A stretch of DNA of 64,000 bases from the NCBI GenBank assembly GCA_963772265.1, contig CAVYWS010000004.1, positions 1-64,000 on the forward strand. The letters run 5' to 3'. Position 1 is the stretch's first letter. Each line of letters starts with the position of its first letter. This stretch comes from Mayfieldus sp963772265 (GTDB lineage: Bacteria; Actinomycetota; Thermoleophilia; Solirubrobacterales; 70-9). Shown here one piece after another: positions 27,234-37,063 of this stretch. Below the pieces are notes generated by a model. That model saw only the letters and a program-made list of their open reading frames with translations, ran no database searches and was not told where the DNA came from. Position numbers and translations under genes: made by a program.

Positions 27234-29240
27234 ATGTTCGTCTTCAAGGCCGCAGTCGTCGGCGGCGGCACGATGGGCGGCGAGATCGCCCAGGTGATCG
27301 CCAACGCCGAGATCCCAGTCGTCGTCAAGGACATCGAGCAGCAATTCGTCGACCACGCGATCGAGAAGGCGCACGAGGTGACCAAGGGCCAGCTCGACCG
27401 CCTGGTGGCGAAGGAGAAGATGACCCAGGAGAAGGCCGATGAGCGGCTGCAGCTGATCACCGGCCTGATCACCGGCACCACCAGCTACGACGAGTTCTCC
27501 GACGTCGACTTCGTGATCGAGGCGGTGCCGGAGAAGATGGCGATCAAGCGGGCCGTGTTCGCCGAGCTCGACGAGGTCACGCCCGGCGGCGCGATCCTCG
27601 CCTCCAACACCTCCTCGCTGTCGATCACCGAGATGGGCGACGCGACGCTGCGGCCCGACAAGGTGGTCGGCTTCCACTTCTTCTATCCGGCCTCGGTGCT
27701 GCCGCTGGTCGAGGTGGTCGGGGGCGCCGACACCTCGTCGGAGACGATGCAGACGGCCTCCAACTTCGCCCAGGCGATTCGCAAGCAGCCGATCAGCTGC
27801 GCCGAGGTGCCGGGATTCGTCGTCAACCGGATCCTGATCTCGGCGGTCGGCGAGGTCCTGCGCGCCCAGGAGGAGCAGGGGCTCTCGATCAAGGCGATCG
27901 ACGAGGGGGTGGCGGAGGCCAACATCGCGCCGATGGGGCCGTTCCTGCTCACCAACCTGCTCGGGCTCGACATCGCCCTGCACACCGCCGAGCACCTGCA
28001 CGAGTCCTACGGCGACAGCTTCTACGTCCACAAGGGGATGAAGAAGCTGGTCGAGGAGGGAAACCTCGGCGCCAAGACCGGCAGCGGCTTCTACGACGCC
28101 AACGGCGAGCCGCAGCTCGAGGGCGACGCCGAGCCCGACGGCCAGGAGCTGGCCGACCTGTTCAGCTCGAAGGCGCTGCGCGAGGCCTGCCTGCTGATCG
28201 AGGAGGGCGTCTGCTCGATGCGCGACATCGACGTCGGGATGATGGCCGGCGCCGGGATGGACCCGCGGCGGGGGATCTTCCCGCCGTTCTGGAAGGCCGA
28301 CATCGACGGGCTCGACGTGGCTCTGGAGCGGATGGAGAACCTCGAGGAGAAGCACGGCGAGCGCTTCAGCCCGCCGCGGCTCTTGAAGCGGCTGGTCGCC
28401 CAGGGGCGGCTCGGCCTGAGCTCCGGCCAGGGCTTCTATCCCTACGCCCAGCCCGACGAGGAAACCGAGCAGCCCGAGCAGGTGAAGCTCGACACCCGCG
28501 GCAGCGTCGCGATCGCCTGGCTCACCAACCCGCCGATGAACGCGGTCTCGCCGCAGGTGATGGCCGACCTGCGCAAGGTCTGGGACCGGGTCAAGGAGGA
28601 CGACGGGGTGGGGGCGATGCTGATCTGCTCCTCGATCCCGATGGTCTTCTCGGCCGGCGCCGACATCAAGGCCTTCACCCAGATGGACAGCCCCGAGAAG
28701 GGGCGGGAGATGGTCGACTCCGGCCACGGATTGCTGCGCGAGCTCGGCCAGAGCAAGGTCTCGACCGTCGCCGCGGTCAACTCGATCGCCTTCGGCGGCG
28801 GCTGTGAGCTGGCGATGGCCTGCGATGCCCGGATCGCCGCCGAGGCGGCGATCTTCGGCCAGCCGGAGATCAAGCTCGGGATCATCCCCGGCTTCGGCGG
28901 CACCCAGCGGCTGCCGCGTCTGGTCGGCGAGTCAAAGGCGCTGGAGATGAACCTGATCGGCGAGGCGATCTCATCCGCGGAGGCGTTCGAGTACGGGCTC
29001 GCCAACCGGGTCGTCCCCGACCACGAGCTCTTCGACGAGGCGCTGTCGTACGCGCGGCGGCTGGCCGAGGCGGCGCCGGTCGCGGTCGAGCAGATAAAGA
29101 AGGCCGCGAACAAGGGCGACCTCGACGAGGGGATCGAGGCCGAGAAGGCCGGCTTCGCCGAGGCCTTCATGTCGTTCGACGCCAAGGAGGGCATCGCGGC
29201 CTTCCTGGAGAAGCGAAAGGCGCACTGGAAGGGCCGCTGA
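27234..29240 (+). CDS. 3-hydroxyacyl-CoA dehydrogenase / enoyl-CoA hydratase fusion
   Basis: 668 residues, intact. It catalyses two steps of fatty-acid beta-oxidation: hydration of enoyl-CoA and NAD-dependent oxidation of 3-hydroxyacyl-CoA. The N-terminal Rossmann domain starts AAVVGGGTMGGEIAQ and has the dehydrogenase signature VVGFHFFYPASVLPLVEVV. Two C-terminal dehydrogenase domains follow (VPGFVVNRIL; GAGMDPRRGIFP). The hydratase comes last: FSAGADIKAF, the oxyanion region IAFGGGCELAMACDARIAAE, and catalytic Glu in GQPEIKLGIIPGFGGTQRLPRL. In FadB/FadJ the hydratase is first; this order is that of archaeal-type bifunctional enzymes. No thiolase is adjacent. Confidence 0.92.
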   Translation: MFVFKAAVVGGGTMGGEIAQVIANAEIPVVVKDIEQQFVDHAIEKAHEVTKGQLDRLVAKEKMTQEKADERLQLITGLITGTTSYDEFSDVDFVIEAVPEKMAIKRAVFAELDEVTPGGAILASNTSSLSITEMGDATLRPDKVVGFHFFYPASVLPLVEVVGGADTSSETMQTASNFAQAIRKQPISCAEVPGFVVNRILISAVGEVLRAQEEQGLSIKAIDEGVAEANIAPMGPFLLTNLLGLDIALHTAEHLHESYGDSFYVHKGMKKLVEEGNLGAKTGSGFYDANGEPQLEGDAEPDGQELADLFSSKALREACLLIEEGVCSMRDIDVGMMAGAGMDPRRGIFPPFWKADIDGLDVALERMENLEEKHGERFSPPRLLKRLVAQGRLGLSSGQGFYPYAQPDEETEQPEQVKLDTRGSVAIAWLTNPPMNAVSPQVMADLRKVWDRVKEDDGVGAMLICSSIPMVFSAGADIKAFTQMDSPEKGREMVDSGHGLLRELGQSKVSTVAAVNSIAFGGGCELAMACDARIAAEAAIFGQPEIKLGIIPGFGGTQRLPRLVGESKALEMNLIGEAISSAEAFEYGLANRVVPDHELFDEALSYARRLAEAAPVAVEQIKKAANKGDLDEGIEAEKAGFAEAFMSFDAKEGIAAFLEKRKAHWKGR

Positions 29241-29779
29241 TGCGGCTGCTGGCGGTCCTGACCGCGGTCGCCGCGCTGCTGATCGGCGGCTGCGGCGGCT
29301 CCGATTCCTCCACCGCCCCCGGCACCACCAGCTCCGGGATCGCTCCGAAGAGCAGCCCGGCCACGTCGCAGAAGATCGAGAGCACCCCGTTCGGGAGGCG
29401 GGTCACGATCGTCTGCTTCAACGGCGCGCGGGCGCTCGGCTCGCTGCCCCGGTTTCCGTTTCCGACCTTCGACCCGATCCACCCCGACGCCGCCAGGCTG
29501 CCGGCGGTCGGCCGCTACTTCGAGCAGGGATCGCTGCCCGCCTATCAGAAGCTCGTCAGCCAGCTGAAGGCGGTGAAGGCGCCTGCGGCCCAGAGGCAGG
29601 ACTACGACGATTTCGTCACCGGGGTCGAGGGGCTGGTGGCCAACGTGAAGCGTCAGATCGCGACCGCGAAGAGCTCCGACGTGAAGGGGTTCGTCGCAAC
29701 GGTCAAGGCCGTGGACAACCGCAAACTGGCGAACGCCGAGAGCGCGCTCGGCGTCCGCGCCTGCTTCGGGATCTCCTGA
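29240..29779 (+). CDS. Lipoprotein
   Basis: 179 residues. Signal peptide MRLLAVLTAVAALLIGGC ends in the lipobox LIGGC, then a Ser/Thr linker. The rest (FDPIHPDAARLPAVGRYFEQGSLPAYQKLVSQLKAVKAPAAQRQDYDDFVTGVEGLVANV) is helical and resembles many actinobacterial exported proteins of unknown role. ATG overlaps the dehydrogenase stop (TGATG), so translation is coupled. Confidence 0.75.
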   Translation: MRLLAVLTAVAALLIGGCGGSDSSTAPGTTSSGIAPKSSPATSQKIESTPFGRRVTIVCFNGARALGSLPRFPFPTFDPIHPDAARLPAVGRYFEQGSLPAYQKLVSQLKAVKAPAAQRQDYDDFVTGVEGLVANVKRQIATAKSSDVKGFVATVKAVDNRKLANAESALGVRACFGIS

Positions 29780-29933
29780 GCCGAGGGCATCGACCAGCTA
29801 GGCTTGGCGCACCAGTTTTGCAGGCGCGTTTTGTGGGTGGGGAAGCGGCTCATTTGAGGCGGGGGTGCAGGAATGTTCTTGGAATGCGCAAATTCATTGG
29901 CGAAGGGAATCGGACTGTGGACAAAGGCCGCGC

Positions 29934-29939
29934 TAGCCT
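29934..29939 (+). promoter_or_regulatory. -10 box TAGCCT of sirtuin gene
   Basis: Ends 7 nt before the GTG at 29947; leaderless layout and the reason I choose this start over upstream in-frame codons. Confidence 0.5.
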
Positions 29940-29946
29940 GAATTCC

Positions 29947-30706
29947 GTGGGTGCTGATGCCAGGGACGGCACAGCCGCTGGTCGGCTGGCCGAATTGATC
30001 CGCGATTCGAGCTGCACGATGGCGCTGACCGGCGCCGGGATCTCGGTCCCATCCGGGATCCCCGACTTCCGCACCCCCGGCGAGGGGATCTGGGAGAAGG
30101 CCGACCCGATGGAGGTCGCCCACATCGACGCCTTCCGCAAGGACCCCGAGCGCTTCTGGAGCTTCTACCGGCCCCGCTTCGAGACGCTTGAGCGACAAGC
30201 AGCCCAACGACGCCCACAAGGTGCTCGCGCAGCTCGAGGCCGAGGGCCTGCTCGAGGCGGTCGTGACCCAGAACATCGACCGCCTGCACCGCAAGGCCGG
30301 CACGGCGAACCTGATCGAGGTCCACGGGACGATCGACACCTCGAGCTGCACCGAGTGCGAGGCCTCGTTCCCGCTCGAGAAGGTGGAGTCGCTGTTCACC
30401 AACGGCGTCGCCCACTGCCCCGGCTGCGAGGGGCTGGTCAAGCCCGACGTGGTGCTGTTCGGCGAGTTCCTGCCCGAGGACGCGATCAACCAGGCCCAGC
30501 AGCTCGCCGAGCGCTGCGAGCTGATGCTCTGCGTCGGCTCCTCGCTCGAGGTCTACCCGGTCGCCGGCCTGCCGAGCATCGCCCTCGCCTCCGGATCGAA
30601 GCTTGCGATCGTCACCCAGGGCGACACCCCGTATGACTCCGAGGCCGAGGTGAAGCTGGACGGCGACGTGGTCGAGGAGATGAACGCCGTCCTCGCCGCG
30701 CTGTAG
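29947..30706 (+). CDS. cobB: Sir2-family NAD-dependent protein deacylase, one frameshift
   Basis: About 252 residues. Motifs in order: ALTGAGISVPSGIPDFRTPG (NAD binding), VVTQNIDRLHRKAG, catalytic His in EVHGTIDTSSC, two zinc pairs CTEC and CPGC, VKPDVVLFGEFLPED, VGSSLEVYPVAGLP. It removes acyl groups from lysines using NAD. The HxxxRxxY-type acyl pocket that would show desuccinylase preference is not evident. One indel near 30190. Next gene overlaps its stop. Confidence 0.9.
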
Positions 30707-31134
30707 TGCCGGGCGAGCGGCGGCAATCCCGAAGGAGATCGCCCGCGGCGGCTATGCGGCCTGGAACAGCGGCGACGTGGAGACGTTCCTGGAGACCGTG
30801 CACCCGGAGGTCGTCTGGTCGACGACGGGCATCTTCCCGGGCCTTCGCGAGAGCTACTCCGGCCACGAGGGCGTGCGCGAGTTCTGGCGTGCGTTCGTGG
30901 AGCCCTGGGAGACGCTGGAGATCGAGATCGAGGAGATCTACGAGCTCGACCCCGAGGACTGTCCTCGTCGAACGTGCGGTTTCACGCCCGCGGCAGGCAG
31001 GGGATCGAGGTCGAGTTGTCGCTCATCAACGAGCTGACGATGCGCGAGCGGAAAGCTCTGGCGATTTCGCGGCTGGCCCGACGTGGGACCAGGCGATCGC
31101 CGATCTCGGCATCGAGGATCCGCGCGGCGACTAG
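30706..31134 (+). CDS. SnoaL-like (NTF2 fold) protein, frameshifted
   Basis: About 140 residues, GTG overlapping the sirtuin stop. Reading across two indels (near 30720 and 30965): EIARGGYAAWNSGDVETFLETVHPEVVW, GIFPGLRESYSGHEGVREFWRAFVEPWETLEIEIEEIYEL, then QGIEVELSLINELTMR..., GWPTWDQAIADLGIED. This is the usual SnoaL-like layout found in small cyclases, isomerases and many proteins of unknown role. Confidence 0.7.
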   Translation: MPGERRQSRRRSPAAAMRPGTAATWRRSWRPCTRRSSGRRRASSRAFARATPATRACASSGVRSWSPGRRWRSRSRRSTSSTPRTVLVERAVSRPRQAGDRGRVVAHQRADDARAESSGDFAAGPTWDQAIADLGIEDPRGD

Positions 31135-31143
31135 GGTTCGCCC

Positions 31144-31893
31144 GTGGCGGAAGACCGGCGCACCGCGGTAGTCACCGGCGCCAGCAGCGGCATCGGCGAG
31201 GCGACGGCGCGCGCCCTCGCCGCGGCCGGCTTCGAGGTCGTCTGCGCGGCGCGGCGGCTGCAGCGCTGCGAGCAGCTGGCCGGGGAGATCGGCGGGCGGG
31301 CGCTGCGGCTCGACGTCGCCGACCCCGAGTCGGTGGCGGCGCTGGCCGAGGCGGTGCCGGAGGCGGCGGTGCTGGTCAACAACGCCGGCGGGGCGCTGGG
31401 GCTGGAGCCGGTCGCCGAAGCCGACGAGGAGAAGTGGCGGGCGATGTACGAGTCCAACGTGATGGGTGTGATGCGGGTGACCAAGGCGCTGCTGCCGGCG
31501 CTGGAGCGAAGCGGCGACGGCTTCGTCGTCGTCGTCGGCTCGGTCGCCGGGGTCGAGGTCTACCCGGGCGGGGGCGGATACACGGCCGCCAAGCACGCCG
31601 CCCACGCGGTCGCCAAGACGCTGCGGCAGGAGCTGCTCGGAAAGCCGATCCGGGTCAGCGAGGTGGCGCCGGGGCTGGTCGAGACCGAGTTCTCGCTGGT
31701 CCGCTTCGAGGGCGACGAGCAGCTGGCCGCGAAGCCGTATGAGGGATTGACTCCGCTCAGCGCCGCCGACGTCGGCGAGCTGATCGCCTTCGTCGTCACC
31801 CGCCCTCCGCACGTCGACGTCGACTACGTGAGCATCAAGCCGACCGCCCAGGCGACGGCAACCACGACCCATCGCGAGACCGAAGCCGGGTGA
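31144..31893 (+). CDS. SDR family oxidoreductase
   Basis: 249 residues, intact. Rossmann motif TGASSGIGEATA, DVADPESV, NNAGG, catalytic Ser in VVVVGSVAGVEVYPG and YTAAK. Classical SDR; closest in layout to NADP-dependent 3-hydroxy acid (serine) dehydrogenases. TAGGGT box at 31132-31137 ends 6 nt before the GTG start. The C-terminus overlaps the next start (GTGA). Confidence 0.9.
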   Translation: MAEDRRTAVVTGASSGIGEATARALAAAGFEVVCAARRLQRCEQLAGEIGGRALRLDVADPESVAALAEAVPEAAVLVNNAGGALGLEPVAEADEEKWRAMYESNVMGVMRVTKALLPALERSGDGFVVVVGSVAGVEVYPGGGGYTAAKHAAHAVAKTLRQELLGKPIRVSEVAPGLVETEFSLVRFEGDEQLAAKPYEGLTPLSAADVGELIAFVVTRPPHVDVDYVSIKPTAQATATTTHRETEAG

Positions 31894-32678
31894 AGCGGTT
31901 TCTGGTCGGCCTGGCCGGCCTCGCCCTGCTCGGGCCGCTCGGCTGCGGCGGCTCGGACTCGCCCCCGTGGGCCGGCGCCCCGCCGAGCGACGCCAAGGCG
32001 CTGGCGGTCCGTCTGCAGGCCGCCGACCGCGCCTGGCGCGAGGGCGCGGCGTCCTGGAACGACGCCGGCGACACCCTCGGCGACGACCCGCCCGGCAAGC
32101 TGACCGGACCGGGCGAGTTCGTCGAGCGGGCGGTGAACCTGCTCTCGCAGCGGCCGGGCCTGGCCGCCGCGACGATCCGCCGCCTGCCGACGCCGCTGGC
32201 CAGGCAGACCCGGGAGCTGACCGCGGCGCTTCGCGACCTGCACCGGCTCTCCGCGGGCTGGGGCGGCGGCGGGGTGGAGGCGGCAGCGCCGGCGCCGCTC
32301 GACGAGCTGGTGCGCGCCTACCACGAGGGCGAGCGCCGCTTCGGGGTCGATTGGCACACCCTGGCCGCGATCAACCTGGTCGAGTCGTCGTTCGGGCGGG
32401 CCCGCAGCGCCAGCGTCGCCGGCGCCCGCGGGCCGATGCAGTTCATCCCCTCGACCTGGCGCCGCTACGGGCTCGGCGGCAACGTCTACGACCCCCACGA
32501 CGCGATCGTCGGAGCCGCCAACTTCCTCTCCCGCTCCGGCGCCCCGGCCAGCTACGGCCGCGCGCTGTACGCCTACAACGCCTCGGTCCTCTACGTCGAC
32601 GCGGTGCAGCGCTACGCGCGGCTGCTCGCCCGCGACCGCCAGGCGCTCTACCTGCTCTACAGCTGGCCGCACCCTTAG
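31890..32678 (+). CDS. Lytic transglycosylase lipoprotein
   Basis: 262 residues. Signal MKRFLVGLAGLALLGPLGC ends in a lipobox. Residues ~145-255 form a transglycosylase domain: WHTLAAINLVESSFGRARSASVAGARGPMQFIPSTWRRYG with the catalytic Glu of VESSFG and the GPMQF motif, then YDPHDAIVGAANFL and YGRALYAYN. It cleaves peptidoglycan glycan strands on the outer face of the membrane. Confidence 0.9.
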   Translation: MKRFLVGLAGLALLGPLGCGGSDSPPWAGAPPSDAKALAVRLQAADRAWREGAASWNDAGDTLGDDPPGKLTGPGEFVERAVNLLSQRPGLAAATIRRLPTPLARQTRELTAALRDLHRLSAGWGGGGVEAAAPAPLDELVRAYHEGERRFGVDWHTLAAINLVESSFGRARSASVAGARGPMQFIPSTWRRYGLGGNVYDPHDAIVGAANFLSRSGAPASYGRALYAYNASVLYVDAVQRYARLLARDRQALYLLYSWPHP

Positions 32679-32747
32679 CCCGGCCCCTTGCGCGGCCGAC
32701 TGGCGGGTGCGAGTGTGGGGGCGAAACTCACGACGAAGGAGAAAGCG

Positions 32748-33068
32748 ATGCCGAAATACCTGATCACGGCGAATTACTCGCCGCAAGGGGCCGAGGGAGT
32801 CAAGAGCAAGGGCGGCAGCAGCCGCCGCGACGCCGTCACGCATGCCGTCGAGGGACTCGGCGGCAGCCTCGAGAGCTTTCACTTCGGGTTCGGCGAGCAC
32901 GACGCCTACGTGATCGTCGACATGCCGGACAACGAGGCTGCCACTGCCGTCGCCCTGACCGTCAATTCGTCCGGGGGCGCCTCGGTCGAGACGATCGTGC
33001 TGCTGACTCCCGAGGAGGTCGACGAGGCAGCCAAGCGCTCGGTCGATTACACGCCGCCCGGCGGCTGA
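32748..33068 (+). CDS. GYD domain protein
   Basis: 106 residues; ATG with ribosome site GAAGGAGA. Ferredoxin-like fold: MPKYLITANYSPQGAEGVKSKGGSSRRDAV, GGSLESFHFGFGEHDAYVIVDMPDNEAATAVALTVNSSGG. Small GYD proteins of unknown role are widespread in actinobacteria. Convergent with phoD, 3 nt apart. Confidence 0.85.
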   Translation: MPKYLITANYSPQGAEGVKSKGGSSRRDAVTHAVEGLGGSLESFHFGFGEHDAYVIVDMPDNEAATAVALTVNSSGGASVETIVLLTPEEVDEAAKRSVDYTPPGG

Positions 33069-33071
33069 GCC

Positions 33072-34652
33072 TCAGGGCTGGTAGTTGAGGACGAACGGGC
33101 CGCAGGGGCCGTCGGCGCTGGTCTGCGGTTGGCCGTTGATGTCCTTCGGGGTGATCGTCAGCTTCGAGCTCGTCGCCTCGACCTCGCCGTAGCTGAACTG
33201 GTCGATGATCGAGCACTGCATTCCGAGCCCGAACGGGGGTGGGGGCTCGAAGAACAGCTGGTCGATGAGGCTTCCACCCCCCGGGACTCCGGTCGCCTGG
33301 TCTATCTCGAGCCCGAAGTTGGCGGTCGCGGCCGGGCCAACGGTCACGTCGAGGATGCCGCTGTTGACGGGGCCGCCCGGCTCGAGGGTCTTGAAACGGG
33401 CGTCGTTGACGAGCGTCGCGTGGACGTCGGTGCTCAGGAAGACGACGTTCTTGACTCCCTGAAGGCCCTGCAGGACCCGCTGGCGATCGGCCTCATAGCC
33501 CTCCCAGCGGTCGTACGGCAGCGCGTAGTACTGCTGGATCGGCACCTCGTTGACGACCACCTTGAAGCGCGCGTCGGAGCTCTTGACGTCGTGCAGGAAC
33601 CGCGCCAGCTGCGGCTTGCCGAGCAGGGTCCGATCGGGGTCGTTGATCGCCGCCAGGCAGGCGGCCGAGACCGGCTGGGCAAGCGAGGGGATCAGCGCGG
33701 CGAAGGCGTTGCGGACGTTCTGCGGCGCGGTCGGCGCCAGGTCCGGCTCCCCGGTCGCGGGGTTGTCGCAGGCGCCGTTGACTGTCGCTTTCGCGGAGCG
33801 GAAGGTGCGCTCGTCGAGGAAGAAGAGCTCCAGGTTCTTGCCCCAGCGCACGGTCTTGTACAGCCCCGTCGAAGGGGCTCCAGTGCACGGGTGCGTAGTC
33901 GGTGAACGCCTTCAGCCCGCGCAGGTAGAGCAGCTGGCCGTTGGTTGTCGCGCTCGAGAAGACGTTCTCGAAGCGGGAGAAGTCGTTTATGAACTCGTGG
34001 TCGTCCCAGTGCGAGTAGAAGCCGGCGGCGCCGCGCAGGTCGGCGAGCTTCGGCCTGGGCCAGGTTGATCTTGTACTTGGCCCACTTCTGCGGGACCGTG
34101 ATCGCGACCGGGTTGAGCTTGCCCGGCACCTCGCTGTCGGAGTAGATCGTGTCGCCAAGCGCGATGTTGAAGCGGTTGTTCTCATCCTGCATCCGCTTGA
34201 AGACGTCGAAGTTGTTCCAGAACGGCTGCGTCTGCCCGGGCGTCGTCTCGGCGTCGTAGTCGCCGGTCCAGCCGAAGCGGATCGCAGCGTTGTCGTTTCG
34301 GCCCGGGGCGGTGACGAAGGTGCCGACCTTGCTGACCGCGTAGCCGCGGACGAACCGGTACCAGTAGCGGGTGTTGGAGTGCAGCCCGCCGGACGGTGCG
34401 CTGGACGGTGAGGTCATTGAGATGGCTGGCGAAGACCAGCGAACGGTCCGCGACGTGGTGGAAGCTGCTGTCGGTTGCCACCTGCAGCAGGGCGAAGCCC
34501 GACTGGTCGGAACGCGCCCAGAGCTTCGCCGAGCTCGACGTCACCTCGCCCCCCGCGACTCCGAAGCTCCAGCCGGCGGCGCTTGCGGCGGTCGGCGGGG
34601 CCAGAAGCGCGATTGCCGCGCTGGCGAGAAGTGCTCGGACGGTGACACGCAT
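33072..34652 (-). CDS. phoD: PhoD-like alkaline phosphatase/phosphodiesterase, frameshifted
   Basis: About 520 residues. Signal peptide ...ALLASAAIALLAPPTAASAA. N-terminal PhoD beta domain: SFGVAGGEVTSSSAKLWARSDQ, NTRYWYRFV. Metallophosphatase domain: RFGWTGDYDAETTPG, NNRFNIALGDTIYSDSEVPG, YSHWDDHEFINDFS (metal-binding HWDDHE), LFFLDERTFRS, VVVNEVPIQQYYALPYDRWEGYEADRQRVLQGL, VVFLSTDVHATLVND. Exported; releases phosphate from phosphodiesters. Indels near 34390, 34060 and 33860. It is divergent from the response regulator; the CTCTCAGG operator lies between them. Confidence 0.85.
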
Positions 34653-34741
34653 TGCACGCTCCTTGTGCTGGCGGGACGGCGATCCTTCGCCTGCCTGCTC
34701 GGTCCAACCTATAGCGCCGGACCATAATCTGGCAACCCCCG

Positions 34742-34760
34742 CTCTCAGGAAACTCTCAGG
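34742..34760 (+). promoter_or_regulatory. Direct-repeat operator CTCTCAGG-N3-CTCTCAGG
   Basis: Two identical octamers (34742-34749 and 34753-34760) with 11-bp spacing, 24 nt before the response-regulator ATG and 90 nt before phoD. One-turn spacing is typical of OmpR/PhoB-family dimers, so autoregulation is likely. The same motif recurs at 40402-40430. Confidence 0.65.
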
Positions 34761-34783
34761 TTTGGCGAGGATGATTGCCAGGC

Positions 34784-35476
34784 ATGCCTGACGACCTGCG
34801 CGTACTCGTCGTCGACGACGACCGCAACATCGCCGACGTGCTCTCGATGGCGCTGCGCTACGAGGGCTTCGCGGTCGAGGTCGCCGACGGCGGCCGGGCG
34901 GCGCTGAAGGGGGCCGAGCGCTTTCGCCCCCACCTGATCGTCCTCGACGTGATGATGCCCGACCTCGACGGCTTCGAGGTCGCCAAGCGGCTCGGCGAGC
35001 GGCGCTCGGAGATCCCGATCCTCTTTCTCACCGCCCGCGACACGACCGAGGACAAGGTCCGCGGCCTCACCCTCGGCGGCGACGACTACGTCACCAAGCC
35101 GTTCAGCGTCGAGGAGCTGCTGGCCCGGATCCGTTCGATCCTGCGCCGGGTCGGGCTGGCCAAGCAGGACGGCAGGCACCTGGACTTCGCCGACCTCGAG
35201 CTCGACGACGACACCCGCGAGGTGACGCGGGGCGGCGAGCTGATCGAGCTCACCGACACCGAGTACCGGCTGCTGCGCTACCTGATGCTGCATCCGCGCA
35301 GCGTCCTGACCCGGGCCCAGATCCTCGACCACGTCTGGGAGTACGACTTCGGCGGCGACGCCCGGGTGCTCGAGACCTACGTCAGCTACCTGCGGCGCAA
35401 GCTCGAGAGCCACGGGCCGCGCCTGATCCACACCGTGCGCGGCGTCGGCTACGCGCTGCGGGTGCCGCGGGGCTGA
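34784..35476 (+). CDS. OmpR/PhoB-family response regulator
   Basis: 230 residues. Receiver domain LRVLVVDDDRNIADVLSMAL with phospho-acceptor Asp in LIVLDVMMPDLDGFEV, Thr in FLTARD, and Lys in DDYVTKPFS. C-terminal winged helix: ELTDTEYRLLRYLMLHPRSVLTRAQILDHVW...ETYVSYLRRKL...IHTVRGVGYALR. The layout is that of MprA/TcrA regulators. ATG at 34784 rather than the in-frame TTG at 34775. Next gene starts 1 nt after the stop. Confidence 0.93.
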   Translation: MPDDLRVLVVDDDRNIADVLSMALRYEGFAVEVADGGRAALKGAERFRPHLIVLDVMMPDLDGFEVAKRLGERRSEIPILFLTARDTTEDKVRGLTLGGDDYVTKPFSVEELLARIRSILRRVGLAKQDGRHLDFADLELDDDTREVTRGGELIELTDTEYRLLRYLMLHPRSVLTRAQILDHVWEYDFGGDARVLETYVSYLRRKLESHGPRLIHTVRGVGYALRVPRG

Positions 35477-35477
35477 G

Positions 35478-36996
35478 ATGTCGCTGCGGCTGCGGCTCCT
35501 GCTCACCCTGCTCGCTCTCGCCGCGGTCGGGCTGGTGATCGTCGACGCAGTCTCCTACAGCTCGCTTCGCTCCCATCTCTCGCAGCGGGTCGACCAGCAG
35601 GTCGAAGTCGGCGCGGGGTCCGGCGACGATTGCCTTGTTCGGCCGCCGCGGAAGCCGCAGGCTCTCGCCGCGGCGGCGAGCTCCGCGTGTCCCGAGTGAT
35701 CCCGCCGGGGGCCAACGTGGGGCCGCAGCCCGGCGGCGGTACGGCAGCGGTGCCCCCACCGGGCGCCGGGCCCCCCGGCGCCTTCCAGCTTCCGCCCGGG
35801 ACCTACGGGATCCTCAGAAACGCCAAGGGCCGCGACGATCAGGCACATCGGCTTCAGCTACGGGGAGACGGGCCTGCCGGCTCCGGCGCTGCCCGCGAGC
35901 TTTCCGGTCTCGGGCCCCGAGGGTCCGGTGCGGACCTTCACGATGCCCGCCCGAAGCGGCGACACTGCCTTCCGGGCCGCCGCGTTTCACCCGCCGGGCA
36001 GCTCGCTCACAGCGGTCGTGGCGGTGCCCCTCGACGACTTTCACGACACCCTGCGCCACGTCGAGCTGATCGGTCTGATCGTCACCGGGTCGGTGCTGCT
36101 CGGACTCGGGATCCTGGCCTGGGTGCTGATCCGGGTCGAGCTGAGGCCGCTGGAGCAGATGGGTGAGACGGCGGGCCGGATCGCCGGCGGCGATCTATCC
36201 CAGCGCGTCGAGGAGACCAATCCCGCGCACCGAGGTTGGGCGGCTGGGCGGCTCGCTGAACTCGATGCTGGGCCAGATCGAGGAGGCCTTCGACCAGCGC
36301 GAGGCCAGCGAGCAGCGGATGCGGCGCTTCCTCGCCGACGCCTCGCACGAGCTGCGAACCCCGCTGACCTCGATCCGCGGCTACGCCGAGCTGTTCCGGA
36401 TGGGCGCGGTCCGCGACCCGGCCGAGCTCGAGCGGGCGATGGGCCGGATCGAGCAGGAGTCGGCGCGGATGAGCGGCATGGTCAACGACCTGCTCCGGCT
36501 CGCCCGCCTCGACGAGGTCCGCGAGCCGGTCCGCGAGCGGGTCGATCTCGGCGCCCTCGTCTCCGAGGCGTGTGCCGACGCCCGGGCGGCGGCTCCGGAG
36601 CGCCAGATCTCCCTCACCGCCCCCGAGCGGCTTGCGGTCCTCGGTGACGCCGACCTCCTGCACCAGGCCGTCGCCAACGTCCTCGCCAACGCGATCGCCC
36701 ACACGCCGGGCGGCACTCCGATCGAGCTGACCCTGGAGCGGGACGGCGGCAAGGCGATGATGAGAGTGCGCGACCACGGGCCGGGAATCTCCGGCTCGGA
36801 GCGGGAGCAGATCTTCGAGCGCTTCTGGCGCCGTAGCGAGGACCGGGGCCGCGATACCGGCGGGGCCGGACTGGGGCTGGCGATCGTCGCCGGCGTGGTC
36901 CATGCCCACGGCGGCAGCGTCGCGGTCGAGAACCACCCCGAGGGCGGTGCGGTCTTCACCCTCGAGCTTCCGGTCGAGGCCGGGGTTCCTGCCTGA
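35478..36996 (+). CDS. Sensor histidine kinase, frameshifted
   Basis: About 500 residues. First membrane helix LLLTLLALAAVGLVIVDAVSYSSL; extracytoplasmic Pro/Gly-rich sensor domain (~35620-36050); second helix LIGLIVTGSVLLGLGILAWVLI; HAMP (RPLEQMGETAGRIAGGDLSQRV); HisKA with H-box FLADASHELRTPLTSIRGYAEL; ATPase with N-box VLANAIAHTPGG, G1 VRDHGPGIS, and G2 GGAGLGLAIVAGVVHAHGGS. MprB/TcrY type, partner of the preceding regulator. Indels near 35630, 35840 and 36230. Confidence 0.9.
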
Positions 36997-37002
36997 AGAC
37001 GG

Positions 37003-37032
37003 ACGGCCCGCCCCTGGTCAGGGGCGGGCCGT
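37003..37032. terminator. Bidirectional terminator
   Basis: 13-bp stem ACGGCCCGCCCCT/AGGGGCGGGCCGT with loop GGTC between the convergent kinase gene (ends 36996) and the gene at 37064. Confidence 0.8.
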
Positions 37033-37063
37033 CGGCTTGGCGTCGGATCGGGTTGGCGCCCGA

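Noticed and set aside
27015..28727. Open minus-strand frame of 570 codons
   Set aside because: Shadow of the dehydrogenase-hydratase fusion.
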